From positions 1 to 8,217 of the forward strand of contig SLQH01000564.1 of NCBI GenBank assembly GCA_007131555.1: a stretch of DNA of 8,217 nt, read 5' to 3'. This document shows, piece after piece, positions 1-6,010 of the stretch. Position 1 is the first letter of the stretch, and each line of letters begins with the position of its first letter. The stretch is from Planctomycetota bacterium (lineage in GTDB: Bacteria; Planctomycetota; UBA11346). The notes under the pieces are model-generated. The model saw only the letters and a list, made by a program, of their open reading frames with translations, was not told where the DNA came from and did not search any database. The position numbers and the translations under genes are program-made.

Positions 1-8
1 AACCACCA

Positions 9-35
9 CGGAGCACCGGGCCTTGGCCCGCGTGC
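9..35. repeat. REP-like palindrome, copy 1
   Basis: This is an imperfect palindrome with core CGGGCCTTGGCCCG. The flanking GCAC (13-16) pairs with GTGC (32-35), giving about ten base pairs with one unpaired base (C31) and a tight CTTG-type loop. An inverted copy lies at 216-242 and matches at 24 of 27 positions. Such GC-rich palindromes in non-coding DNA resemble repetitive extragenic palindromic elements, which may be bound by REP-associated transposases or act as transcript-end structures. No such transposase gene is visible here. Part of a larger family is inferred, since only two copies are seen. Confidence 0.6.
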
Positions 36-379
36 CGACGCGCGGCTGCCATGCTTTCATCGAATACCAACCAGGACGTCGTCATGATGAACGTCATACG
101 GTCTGTGGATTTCGCGGCTCGTGATCAATCACGGCGATGATGAACGCAAGCGCATTGCAGCGATCGATGCCGCCGCCCTGGCCTATGTCCGTCTCAAGAA
201 TCTTCGCCCGCCAATGTACTCGGGCCAAGGCCCGGTACTCCGGGTAATAATGCGGCGATCCTGGAGGTCTGTAGGGGATCGATAGGCACGTCGCCTGGCT
301 GGGCCATTTCGGTCGCTATCCCTTCCAGAATCCTAGGAGCAATGCCAGGCTGGAGTTTGAGGGGTATCAAGGCGCCTCT
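36..379. other. gene-poor stretch with short open-frame remnants
   Basis: No convincing gene is seen. Two short overlapping plus-strand frames exist: 51-140 (29 codons from ATG) and 121-285 (54 codons from GTG, including DDERKRIAAIDAAALAYVRL). The second has a coding-like run but no recognised domain, no clear ribosome binding site, and its end runs through the REP-like palindrome at 216-242. It could be the tail of a decayed gene. A small hairpin (CGTGA, loop TCAA, TCACG) sits at 120-133. Downstream of the minus-strand trmL stop at 380 I see no stem followed by a U-tract, so its transcript end is not apparent. Confidence 0.3.
216..242. repeat. REP-like palindrome, copy 2 (inverted)
   Basis: This is the reverse-complement copy of the element at 9-35, with three differences. 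Two of them (C14 and G34 in copy 1, read as T and A here) lie opposite each other in the outer stem, so a C-G pair becomes a T-A pair and pairing is kept (GTAC with GTAC). The third falls at the unpaired position. This is the pattern expected if the hairpin, and not the primary sequence, is under selection. Confidence 0.6.
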
Positions 380-856
380 TCAGGGCTGGGCCACCGGCCC
401 GGCCCCGTCGCAGGCGCCGCAGCGGCAGCGGGCCTGGGCCAGGACCATGGCGGCGGCGTTGGCCTGGTTGTAGCTGCGGATCGGGCCGAGGATGGGGATG
501 TAGACGGTGGTGCTGGCCCAGCGCTGATGCCAGTCGGCGGGGATGCCGGTCTTTTCGTTGCCGAGCAGGATGACGTCGTCCTCGGCGTAGTCCGGTCGGT
601 CGAAGCGGTGCTGGCCGAACTTGGTCACCGCCCACAGGCGGCGGTCCTGGAGCCAGTCCAGGAAGGCGGCCGGATCGGGATGGAGTTGCCAGTGCAGGTG
701 CGGCCAGTAGTCGAGGCCGGCGCGACGGCGGGCCGGTTCGTCGAAGTCGAAAGCGCAGGGGCCGATGATGTGCAGCATGGTGTCCATGCCGACGCACAGG
801 CGGCCGATGTTGCCGGTGTTGGTGGGGATGACCGGTTGGTAGAGGGCGAGGTGCAT
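380..856 (-). CDS. trmL: tRNA (cytidine/uridine-34 2'-O)-methyltransferase, TrmL type (SPOUT)
   Basis: This 158-residue protein is the usual length for TrmL, a SPOUT-fold enzyme that uses S-adenosylmethionine to methylate the ribose 2'-OH of the wobble base, in E. coli on leucine tRNAs. The family motifs are in order: PVIPTNTGNIGRLC at 8-21 (with the conserved NTGNI and Arg19), RRAGLDYW at 44-51, LLGNEKTGIP at 97-106 (family form FGPETRGLP), and IPILGPIRSYNQANAA at 120-135, the trefoil-knot loop that binds the cofactor, with Ser128 and Asn130 kept. The ATG start is preceded by AGGG with a 7-base gap (minus strand, 867-864). Two oddities are a GNEKTG variant in motif 2 and a short C-terminal tail with a C-x-C-x2-C cluster (Cys144, 146, 149) that the E. 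coli protein lacks. It is a cytoplasmic housekeeping gene, separated from the mannosidase-like gene upstream by 210 bases of structured DNA. Family call is firm; target tRNA is inferred from the family. Confidence 0.93.
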   Translation of the reverse strand: MHLALYQPVIPTNTGNIGRLCVGMDTMLHIIGPCAFDFDEPARRRAGLDYWPHLHWQLHPDPAAFLDWLQDRRLWAVTKFGQHRFDRPDYAEDDVILLGNEKTGIPADWHQRWASTTVYIPILGPIRSYNQANAAAMVLAQARCRCGACDGAGPVAQP

Positions 857-862
857 GGCGTT

Positions 863-879
863 ACCCTAAAAACCGCAGT
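863..879. repeat. 17-bp repeat flanking the mannosidase-like gene, left copy
   Basis: ACCCTAAAAACCGCAGT matches the reverse complement of 2991-3007 at 16 of 17 positions. The two copies therefore form an inverted pair flanking 880-2990, which contains the mannosidase-like gene. This copy also holds the trmL ribosome binding site on the minus strand and the outer arm of the stem-loop at 868-969, so its conservation may have a second reason. A weaker related copy, in the opposite orientation, lies at 1053-1070 over the mannosidase-like stop codon. No flanking target duplication was found. Confidence 0.45.
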
Positions 880-909
880 AGCACCCCATCTTCGTCGTTG
901 CCTCCTCCT
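866..909 (-). promoter_or_regulatory. possible 7-codon leader ORF and strong Shine-Dalgarno upstream of trmL
   Basis: On the minus strand a strong purine-rich GGAGGAGG (909-901) is followed after 11 bases by ATG at 889-887. This opens a mini-ORF reading Met-Gly-Cys-Tyr-Cys-Gly-Phe and ending at TAG (868-866), nine bases before the trmL ATG. Its codons cover the 3' arm of the terminator-like stem at 868-969. The SD match is much stronger than that of trmL itself. That it is translated, or controls trmL, is inference; chance is a real alternative for so short an ORF. Confidence 0.3.
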
Positions 910-969
910 CATGTGCGCCAGCACACGTCGTCGTCGGCGCCTAGAATCTGGGGCACTACTGCGTTTTTT
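868..969. terminator. long bidirectional terminator-like stem-loop upstream of trmL
   Basis: The arms 868-881 (AAAAACCGCAGTAG) and 956-969 (CTACTGCGTTTTTT) pair at 13 of 14 positions. After a 2x2 CA/CA internal loop the stem continues as CCCCA (884-888) with TGGGG (949-953). The apical part carries its own hairpin, TGTGC (912-916) with GCACA (921-925). Read on the plus strand the stem ends in T6; read on the minus strand it ends in T5 directly before the AGGG of the trmL ribosome binding site. The A-tract/T-tract symmetry is that of a bidirectional intrinsic terminator, though a loop region of 60 bases or more is unusual. It may end transcription from the mannosidase-like gene, or act as an attenuator for trmL. 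Confidence 0.45.
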
Positions 970-994
970 GCTGCTCACCTTTCAGGTGAGCAGC
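970..994. repeat. perfect 11-bp hairpin
   Basis: GCTGCTCACCT and AGGTGAGCAGC pair perfectly over 11 bp around a TTC loop. A T6 run (964-969) lies on its 5' side on the plus strand, so neither strand has a U-tract after the stem; the usual terminator polarity is reversed. It abuts the terminator-like stem at 868-969. A further small hairpin (CTCTT, loop GAG, AAGAG) sits at 1012-1024. On the minus strand this lies 73 bases beyond the mannosidase-like stop, where it could protect the mRNA 3' end. Confidence 0.55.
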
Positions 995-1066
995 CAGTGC
1001 ATCGTAAGTCTCTCTTGAGAAGAGGCGTTTATCGTGTTTTTGAGCATTCAGCTGCGGCATCTAGGG

Positions 1067-2719
1067 TTACCAGCGGACGATCAAAACTTCCCCGGCCCGA
1101 TAGTCGATGACCCAGGCGTCCTCCTCGGCGGTGGCGTCGAGATGGCGGATGACCGTGCCGCGCAGGTCGACCAGGGAGGCGTCCTTGCTGGGTCGGGACA
1201 GGGGGTAGAGGTAGGCCCGGCCAGCGCGGCCGCCGCATTCGGCCAGCACCGTCTCGGCCCGGTCGTTATCGACCGGACGGGTCCACACCGGGGTCAGGGT
1301 GCCATCGCTGACCAGGCGTAGGGCCGGGCCACGGGGCGGGACGCAGTCGACGCTCATGGCCGGCATGGTCAGGGACATCGCCAGCTGGCACAGGCCGGGC
1401 TGGTCGTCGGGCCGATCGTGGCCCAGCAGAGCGTAGCTGACGACATCCGGCACGGCGACCCGCAGATGGCCGTCCTCGGCGCTGATCGCCAGAGGCACCA
1501 GGCCGGTCACGGCCAGGCCCTGATGGCCGGTGGCGGGGCCGAGCCAGGCCCAGCGGCAGCCGTGGCGGCGCACCGGCCGGTCGGCGAACAGGCTGCGCTG
1601 CTGTTCCAGGACCTCGCCGCCCACGTCGGCCCCCGGGTGCAGATAGCCATCCTGCCAAGTGGTGGGGTGGTCCAGCTCCAGGGACTCGTCGCCGGTCCAG
1701 GTGGCGGTGATGCGCAGCCAGGGTTCGTCGGCCTGGAGGGTGTAGGTCAGGCGCAGGAGCTCGTCCTGATGGGTGATGGCCACCGCCACCCGGGCCCGTA
1801 CCGGGCCGTTCTCCAGGACCGTGATCTCGCTCTCACCGCCCAGGGGGGTGCCGTTGCGCAGGGGGCAGGGCAGGGGGCCGGTCAGGGGCAGGTAGCGCCC
1901 GTCGAGGCACAGGCGCGTGATCAGTCCGTCCGAGCCGAGTTCGGCCCGCACCCGGCCATTGTCGATCACCGTTTCGCTCACCTCCCACTGGGGGCCGGAG
2001 ACCGGATCATCGTACACGCTCAGGTCGCGGGCCTCCAGGGGGCCGAGACGCAGGCTGGCCAGCATCTCCGGGCCGAAGGGGCCTTCACAGACCTGGACTG
2101 GGCAGCGCCGCCCGTCGGCATCGGTCAGGGCCCAGGGGGCGGTCCCGGTCAAGGGCAGGGCCACGGCGCAGGGACGCTCCAGGGGCAGGGGGTTGAAGAT
2201 CCGCAGGATGGGATCCTCAACCGCCTTGAGGCGATCGCTGCGGCGGCTGGAGCGCTGGGCCGGGGGGCGGGTGATCTGGTCGAGGACCTGATCCCAGTCC
2301 GCTGGCAAGGCGTAGCCCACGGTGGCGGTGGCGTCTTCCAGGCGGGCGTTGTCGGTGGCCACATCCCAGCAGGCGCTGCGCGGGCGGGGTCGCCCATGAT
2401 CTGGCGGCAGGGGGCCGCGATGGACCGGACCGCCGCAGATCTCGGCCTGGGGCTGACGCACCTGCACCCGGCTGTCAGCGGCGCCTTCCCAGATCCAGGC
2501 CTCGGGCAGGCCCTCATGGTCGAGGATCAGGGTGCTGATGCCGGCCATCTGCAGGATTTGTGGCAGACAGGCGTTGCCGTAGGGCACCAGGGGCAGGCTG
2601 ACGGCCTGCATCTGCACCGCCGCCGCCCGGCTCAACCAGTTCAGCAGCAGCGGCAGGGGGGGCAGGCAACGGTCGTCGGTGATGGGGATGGCGGGAGCGT
2701 TCACAGGCAGGTTCCTCAT
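1067..2719 (-). CDS. truncated GH38 alpha-mannosidase-like protein, probably catalytically inactive
   Basis: This is a 550-residue protein from the ATG at 2719. GH38 enzymes are zinc-dependent retaining alpha-mannosidases, usually about 800-1050 residues. Recognisable remnants in order are LPLVPYGNACLPQIL (42-56, family form PDxFGxxxxLPQIL), WIWEGAADSRV (75-85, family WWEGxDGSRV), GPVHRGPLPPDHG (97-109, family ExHRGTYT), the FNPLPLERP linker (175-183), and the C-terminal beta-sandwich with VIDNGRVRAELGSDGLITRL (251-270) and VLENGPVRARV (301-311). The Asp nucleophile, which is also a zinc ligand, aligns with Leu44, and the N-terminal His-x-Asp zinc site is absent. I see no signal peptide, so it is probably cytoplasmic. 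The frame stays open to an ATG at 2947 (626 residues), but that extension has no GH38 similarity and lower GC. ATG 2737 is a third option; none has a good ribosome binding site. It is divergent from the exported glycosidase-like gene. It may be a decaying gene or a non-catalytic sugar-binding derivative. Confidence 0.75.
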   Translation of the reverse strand: MRNLPVNAPAIPITDDRCLPPLPLLLNWLSRAAAVQMQAVSLPLVPYGNACLPQILQMAGISTLILDHEGLPEAWIWEGAADSRVQVRQPQAEICGGPVHRGPLPPDHGRPRPRSACWDVATDNARLEDATATVGYALPADWDQVLDQITRPPAQRSSRRSDRLKAVEDPILRIFNPLPLERPCAVALPLTGTAPWALTDADGRRCPVQVCEGPFGPEMLASLRLGPLEARDLSVYDDPVSGPQWEVSETVIDNGRVRAELGSDGLITRLCLDGRYLPLTGPLPCPLRNGTPLGGESEITVLENGPVRARVAVAITHQDELLRLTYTLQADEPWLRITATWTGDESLELDHPTTWQDGYLHPGADVGGEVLEQQRSLFADRPVRRHGCRWAWLGPATGHQGLAVTGLVPLAISAEDGHLRVAVPDVVSYALLGHDRPDDQPGLCQLAMSLTMPAMSVDCVPPRGPALRLVSDGTLTPVWTRPVDNDRAETVLAECGGRAGRAYLYPLSRPSKDASLVDLRGTVIRHLDATAEEDAWVIDYRAGEVLIVRW

Positions 2720-2962
2720 TGTGGACCGGAGGGCCATCGCCCTGGATGTGATGTGCAATTCTGGCAGCCGGGCCACCGGGCTCAAGGCCGATGGGGCGCA
2801 GATCAGGCAGTAGCGCTGGTCACATGTGCCATATGCCGAGAAGTCTGAACAGCCTGCTTCCGGCTGTAGGCTGGAGGGTTGCTGTACAAGGCGATAGAGA
2901 CAGATTCGGGCTTTCACCCAGAAAGAGAGCCGGTTCAGGCCGCGCATATCCGCTTGAATAGC

Positions 2963-3008
2963 AACCCTAAAGTCAAAAGTCCAAAGCCTAACTGCCGTTT
3001 TTAGGGTT
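2963..3008. repeat. 9-bp inverted repeat (AACCCTAAA / TTTAGGGTT) with 28-base loop
   Basis: AACCCTAAA (2963-2971) and TTTAGGGTT (3000-3008) are perfect reverse complements. The right arm overlaps the 17-bp flanking repeat at 2991-3007. The arrangement sits between divergent genes, where it could be an operator or an mRNA leader structure. There is no U-tract after it. Role unknown. Confidence 0.5.
2991..3007. repeat. 17-bp repeat flanking the mannosidase-like gene, right copy
   Basis: ACTGCCGTTTTTAGGGT is the inverted partner of 863-879 (16 of 17 positions). Together with a related copy at 1053-1070 (14 of 18 positions to 2992-3009) the repeats border the mannosidase-like gene on both sides. 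Terminal inverted repeats of a mobile unit, or shared binding sites, are both possible; no transposase is present in the interval. Confidence 0.45.
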
Positions 3009-3206
3009 AAACTATCCCGAACAGACTGCTGGAATCACACACGGAATATGTTGTCACGAACGGTCTTGTCAGCAGAGCTTCCAGCTGACGTGTACTCATG
3101 TATCATCAATCATCTTGATCAGCGGATGACCAGCTAGGAGCGCAGCAAGAAACATGAGACACACAGATGTCTTCAGGTCGTCCGCTGTCCATGCCCACGC
3201 AAGCAC

Positions 3207-3211
3207 AGGAG
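3207..3211 (+). promoter_or_regulatory. ribosome binding site deciding the start of the 903-residue protein
   Basis: AGGAG ends six bases before the ATG at 3218. That ATG opens directly on a signal peptide. The in-frame ATG at 3167 has no such site and would add 17 residues ahead of the signal sequence. Confidence 0.75.
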
Positions 3212-3217
3212 CCGCCG

Positions 3218-5929
3218 ATGCGTTGCTGTCTACTCTGTCTGTTGATCGGTCTGGGGGCCGTGCCGGCCTCTGAGCCACGCTTCGAACGAGGCGCTGACCA
3301 GCTGATCGTCCATCTGGCCCCGGATGTCATCCTGGAGTTCGCTATCCAGGGCGAGCATCTCCTGGGCTTGCGTACGGCCACTGTGGCCGGCCAACAGCTC
3401 AGTGATCGGGCTACCGTGCAGCGGCCGATCATCGCCCAGGACTACGGTGATGTTCGGCATCTGATCCAGTCCTATCGCCTGGCCGGGATTGACGTTGTGG
3501 ATGGTCGGGTAGAGCTTGATCTGACCCTCCTGGCCACCGTCGACCCAGCCCTGGAATCGGGTGTCTTCGTCATGCAGGGCCAACCAGATCAGGTGCGCTC
3601 CCAGGGCATGACCCCTGCATTGGAACAGCTCCAAGACGCCGCCGAGACGGCTCGTCAAGCCCTGCAGGCATTTGCCGCTAGTTTGGATGACCGGCAATGG
3701 AATCAACGTCAGCAGCGATTCGCCGAGGCTTCTGCCGCCTTGGCGGCATTTCCTGAGGAAGACCGAAGCAGCCACCGCTATATTCAGGTGACCAATGACG
3801 AGCGGCGGGCCCGCCAACGCCTGCACGGGCGGACCAATCAATTGGTGCGTGACAACCAGGAAGACAATCCGGAGCTGGTCCAGCATCAAGCTGCCATTCA
3901 GGCTTGGCAAGAGGCCCTGGCGATCGCCGCCCAGGACTTCCCGGCCATCCATCGTGATTATTACAAGTTCCCCATCTGGCGGCAGCCAGCCGAGGTCGCC
4001 ACGCTTGCGGCCAGCCAGGCCGCTGCGGCAGTCGTAGGTCAGACGGTCGGCAGCCTGCGTTGGATCCTTGAGCCTACCACCATCACCATAGGTGGTTGGT
4101 CGTGGCAGGGCTGGCAGCAGTCCTTCAGCTTTGTGCTTGATGACGCCATCACGGTCAATCATTTCGCCGTCTTGGGCACGTGGGAACTGGGCGGGACGAT
4201 CCTCGGCACCGAGGTCATCGCCCTGCGCTATCGCGGCCTGGGTGGCCTCACCCAATCCTTCAACGATGATGGCAACGGCGGTGCGGCCGAGCCATTTTCC
4301 ACCACCGAGATCATTCCCGGCGCTGCCGGCGGAGCGCCCTTGGTCAGTCCTGTGGTAGCCGGTGAGGGCATGAGCGGTGATCGCAGTCATGCCCTGCAGC
4401 ACCGCGTTGGAGCCTGGATTGCCCAGCCGGCGCGGGGCGCAGGAGCCCCGTTCATTGATGTCCAGCACCGGGACGGCCTGCTGTTTGCCGCCATCCCCGC
4501 TCGTCAGGGCAACCTGCGTGCGGTCAGCGAAGTAATGCCCGGTGACAGGCATCTTTCTCAGACCGATCTTGAATATTTTGCCCTGAGCAACAGCCACAGC
4601 ACCATTCCCATGAGCTACGTGGTCTTGGCGGATGAAGTCCCCTTCCCCATCCATGAGATACGCACCCGTTACCAGGAACTGGACCAATATGTGCGCAATG
4701 TGGTGAGTCAAGAACTGGGCTTTCTCCAGCATGAAGTGCTGCCCGGGGTGCACTTCATGATCGACCATAACTTTGGCGGACAGATCCCGGCTATGGCTAG
4801 CTCTATCCCGGACCTGGCCGAACAAGGGGTGCGGCGCATCGAAACCCACCAACCTGGTTGGCAGAATGGACGCGAACGCGAACCCGGCCAAAAGCACATC
4901 GGCGGCGGGGTCTGCGATATTTACGACTACCGCACTCTCTCCCAGGCCCGTGACGGCTGGCGTCAAGCCACCCGCTTAGGCGCCAAGCACGGTATCGCCC
5001 ACTATGCCTGGCTCACCGGCATGGTGCGTATTGACGGTCCCCTCCACCAGGACATTGGCTCCGATGTGGAACTCTGGGCCTTTAATGCCCCCAATCCTCA
5101 ATCCTTAGCTGATGACAGCACCGGCTACCGCGGAAACAGTAATAAAAATATCCATCATCCCCGCACCCGCCAAATGATCTTAGATCGCCTCGAAGAAAGT
5201 TTTGAAGATGTGGGTTTCCAAGGATTTTGGGCCGACAGCTTCCAAAATCTTTTTATGTCACAGCTTGATTGGTCCCAAGGAACTGGTGACAGCCTGCAAC
5301 GGAAATGGTGGGAAGTGATTGCCGCCTGGAGTCAGCGGGGCTGGTCGTGGACCGCTGAGAGCCACTCCTTCCCCGGACAAAGCTGCTCCATTGAGGTGCA
5401 GGGCGGCTGGAACCCCGACAACATCTTCCTGGCCACCCATGTCAACCGCGCCTTCCGAGCCAATACCTTTCCCAATGCTGGCAGCGAAAAGGCAGACGAA
5501 CTCGCCTTCTGGTTCATGGCCAACAAGGGCTGGGCGGCGCCGGATCTGCGGACTGGCCAACTGCCCGATCGCATCGTACCGAGCTTCGCCCGCCTAGCCA
5601 AGGAATACAGTGCTGCCCTGCCGAGCATGCGTCGCTCCTACCAACTGCCAGATAATGCGGGGGTTCTGTGGTTGAGCTACGAGGACAACGCCAAGGGGGT
5701 GATCTTCCCCTTTCTTGATGCGGCCCTGCCCGATGGGGTACAGGCCCAGTCCATTCTGAGCAGCGAAGCGACAGAGTCCCTGGCTGCCATTCATGCCTAT
5801 CGTGTCCAGGCAGAAAATCTCATAACGGCCTTTGGCCTCCGCCAAGCCCCCGCAGTGGATGAGCGTATCGGTCGCGACTATGAGGCGCCAAGCTACGCCT
5901 TTCCGAGTTGGGCCAGCGAAGGACAGTAA
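3218..5929 (+). CDS. secreted glycoside-hydrolase-like protein with TIM barrel and helical insertion
   Basis: This 903-residue protein starts with a signal peptide (MRCCLLCLLIGLGAVPA, residues 1-17), so it should be exported. Residues about 18-130 and 255-520 are beta-rich. Between them, about 131-251, lies a charged, Gln/Ala-rich helical segment that probably forms helical hairpins. The C-terminal part, about 525-800, looks like a TIM barrel of the clan GH-D/GH36-like kind: GVRRIETHQPGW (around Glu542), HGIAHYAWLTG (around His595), a helix with RTRQMILDRLEES, then GFWADSFQNL with Asp673, and WTAESHSFPG with Glu714. Asp673 after a beta strand fits a catalytic nucleophile and Glu714 is a candidate second carboxylate, but these are inferences from position. 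A small beta domain closes the chain. I cannot assign a GH family or a substrate. The following gene starts 81 bases downstream, also exported, and is probably co-transcribed. The alternative is a non-enzymatic barrel protein of unknown role. Confidence 0.75.
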   Translation: MRCCLLCLLIGLGAVPASEPRFERGADQLIVHLAPDVILEFAIQGEHLLGLRTATVAGQQLSDRATVQRPIIAQDYGDVRHLIQSYRLAGIDVVDGRVELDLTLLATVDPALESGVFVMQGQPDQVRSQGMTPALEQLQDAAETARQALQAFAASLDDRQWNQRQQRFAEASAALAAFPEEDRSSHRYIQVTNDERRARQRLHGRTNQLVRDNQEDNPELVQHQAAIQAWQEALAIAAQDFPAIHRDYYKFPIWRQPAEVATLAASQAAAAVVGQTVGSLRWILEPTTITIGGWSWQGWQQSFSFVLDDAITVNHFAVLGTWELGGTILGTEVIALRYRGLGGLTQSFNDDGNGGAAEPFSTTEIIPGAAGGAPLVSPVVAGEGMSGDRSHALQHRVGAWIAQPARGAGAPFIDVQHRDGLLFAAIPARQGNLRAVSEVMPGDRHLSQTDLEYFALSNSHSTIPMSYVVLADEVPFPIHEIRTRYQELDQYVRNVVSQELGFLQHEVLPGVHFMIDHNFGGQIPAMASSIPDLAEQGVRRIETHQPGWQNGREREPGQKHIGGGVCDIYDYRTLSQARDGWRQATRLGAKHGIAHYAWLTGMVRIDGPLHQDIGSDVELWAFNAPNPQSLADDSTGYRGNSNKNIHHPRTRQMILDRLEESFEDVGFQGFWADSFQNLFMSQLDWSQGTGDSLQRKWWEVIAAWSQRGWSWTAESHSFPGQSCSIEVQGGWNPDNIFLATHVNRAFRANTFPNAGSEKADELAFWFMANKGWAAPDLRTGQLPDRIVPSFARLAKEYSAALPSMRRSYQLPDNAGVLWLSYEDNAKGVIFPFLDAALPDGVQAQSILSSEATESLAAIHAYRVQAENLITAFGLRQAPAVDERIGRDYEAPSYAFPSWASEGQ

Positions 5930-6010
5930 ACTGCTGTGCGCAGCATTGCGGACAAGGGCATCTTCCCTTTCTCATCTTTATTCACGGTCAATTATACAAG
6001 GTTCTTTATT
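5930..6010 (+). other. short spacer between two co-directional genes
   Basis: This 81-base spacer has two small hairpins: GCTG-TGCG-CAGC (5933-5944) and AAGGG-CATCTT-CCCTT (5954-5969). The second is followed by a pyrimidine stretch but is too weak to be a convincing terminator. AAGG at 5998-6001, nine bases before the ATG at 6011, is the likely ribosome binding site of the next gene. Co-transcription is favoured. Confidence 0.4.

Larger units (their letters stand above)
2720..3217. other. divergent intergenic region
   Basis: This region separates the minus-strand mannosidase-like gene from the plus-strand glycosidase-like gene. The part from 2720 to 2947 remains open in the mannosidase-like frame and may encode an N-terminal extension, including a Cys-rich stretch, but looks non-conserved. 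The rest is AT-richer and carries the repeat and stem-loop at 2963-3008. A weak plus-strand promoter candidate is TTGTCA (3066-3071) with TGTACT (3091-3096), but the spacing of 19 is long. No RNA gene is seen. Confidence 0.4.

Noticed and set aside
527..1018. 163-codon plus-strand frame over trmL and its upstream region
   Set aside because: It is antisense to a gene with all TrmL motifs, and its C-terminal part reads through strong hairpins.
1418..2848. 476-codon plus-strand open frame opposite the mannosidase-like gene
   Set aside because: The product is Gly/Gln/His/Val-rich without domain signals, as expected from the antisense of a GC-rich gene. The minus-strand frame has clear GH38 landmarks over the same DNA.
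2720..2947. 76-residue N-terminal extension of the mannosidase-like protein (ATG at 2947) with a Cys cluster
   Set aside because: No similarity to GH38, lower GC than the rest of the gene and no Shine-Dalgarno at a proper distance. Kept only as an alternative start.
863..3007. Complete insertion sequence bounded by the 17-bp inverted repeats
   Set aside because: No transposase lies in the interval and no flanking target duplication is visible, so a full mobile element cannot be claimed.
3230..4966. 578-codon minus-strand open frame opposite the glycosidase-like gene
   Set aside because: Low-complexity antisense product with no recognisable family. The plus strand has a signal peptide, a good ribosome binding site and a coherent fold.
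5970..5998. Promoter candidate with TATACA at 5993-5998
   Set aside because: No acceptable -35 box, and the motif overlaps the ribosome binding site of the next gene.
5936..6010. Upstream GTG start for the beta-helix protein
   Set aside because: It would put 25 residues ahead of an evident signal peptide; ATG 6011 has a plausible AAGG upstream.
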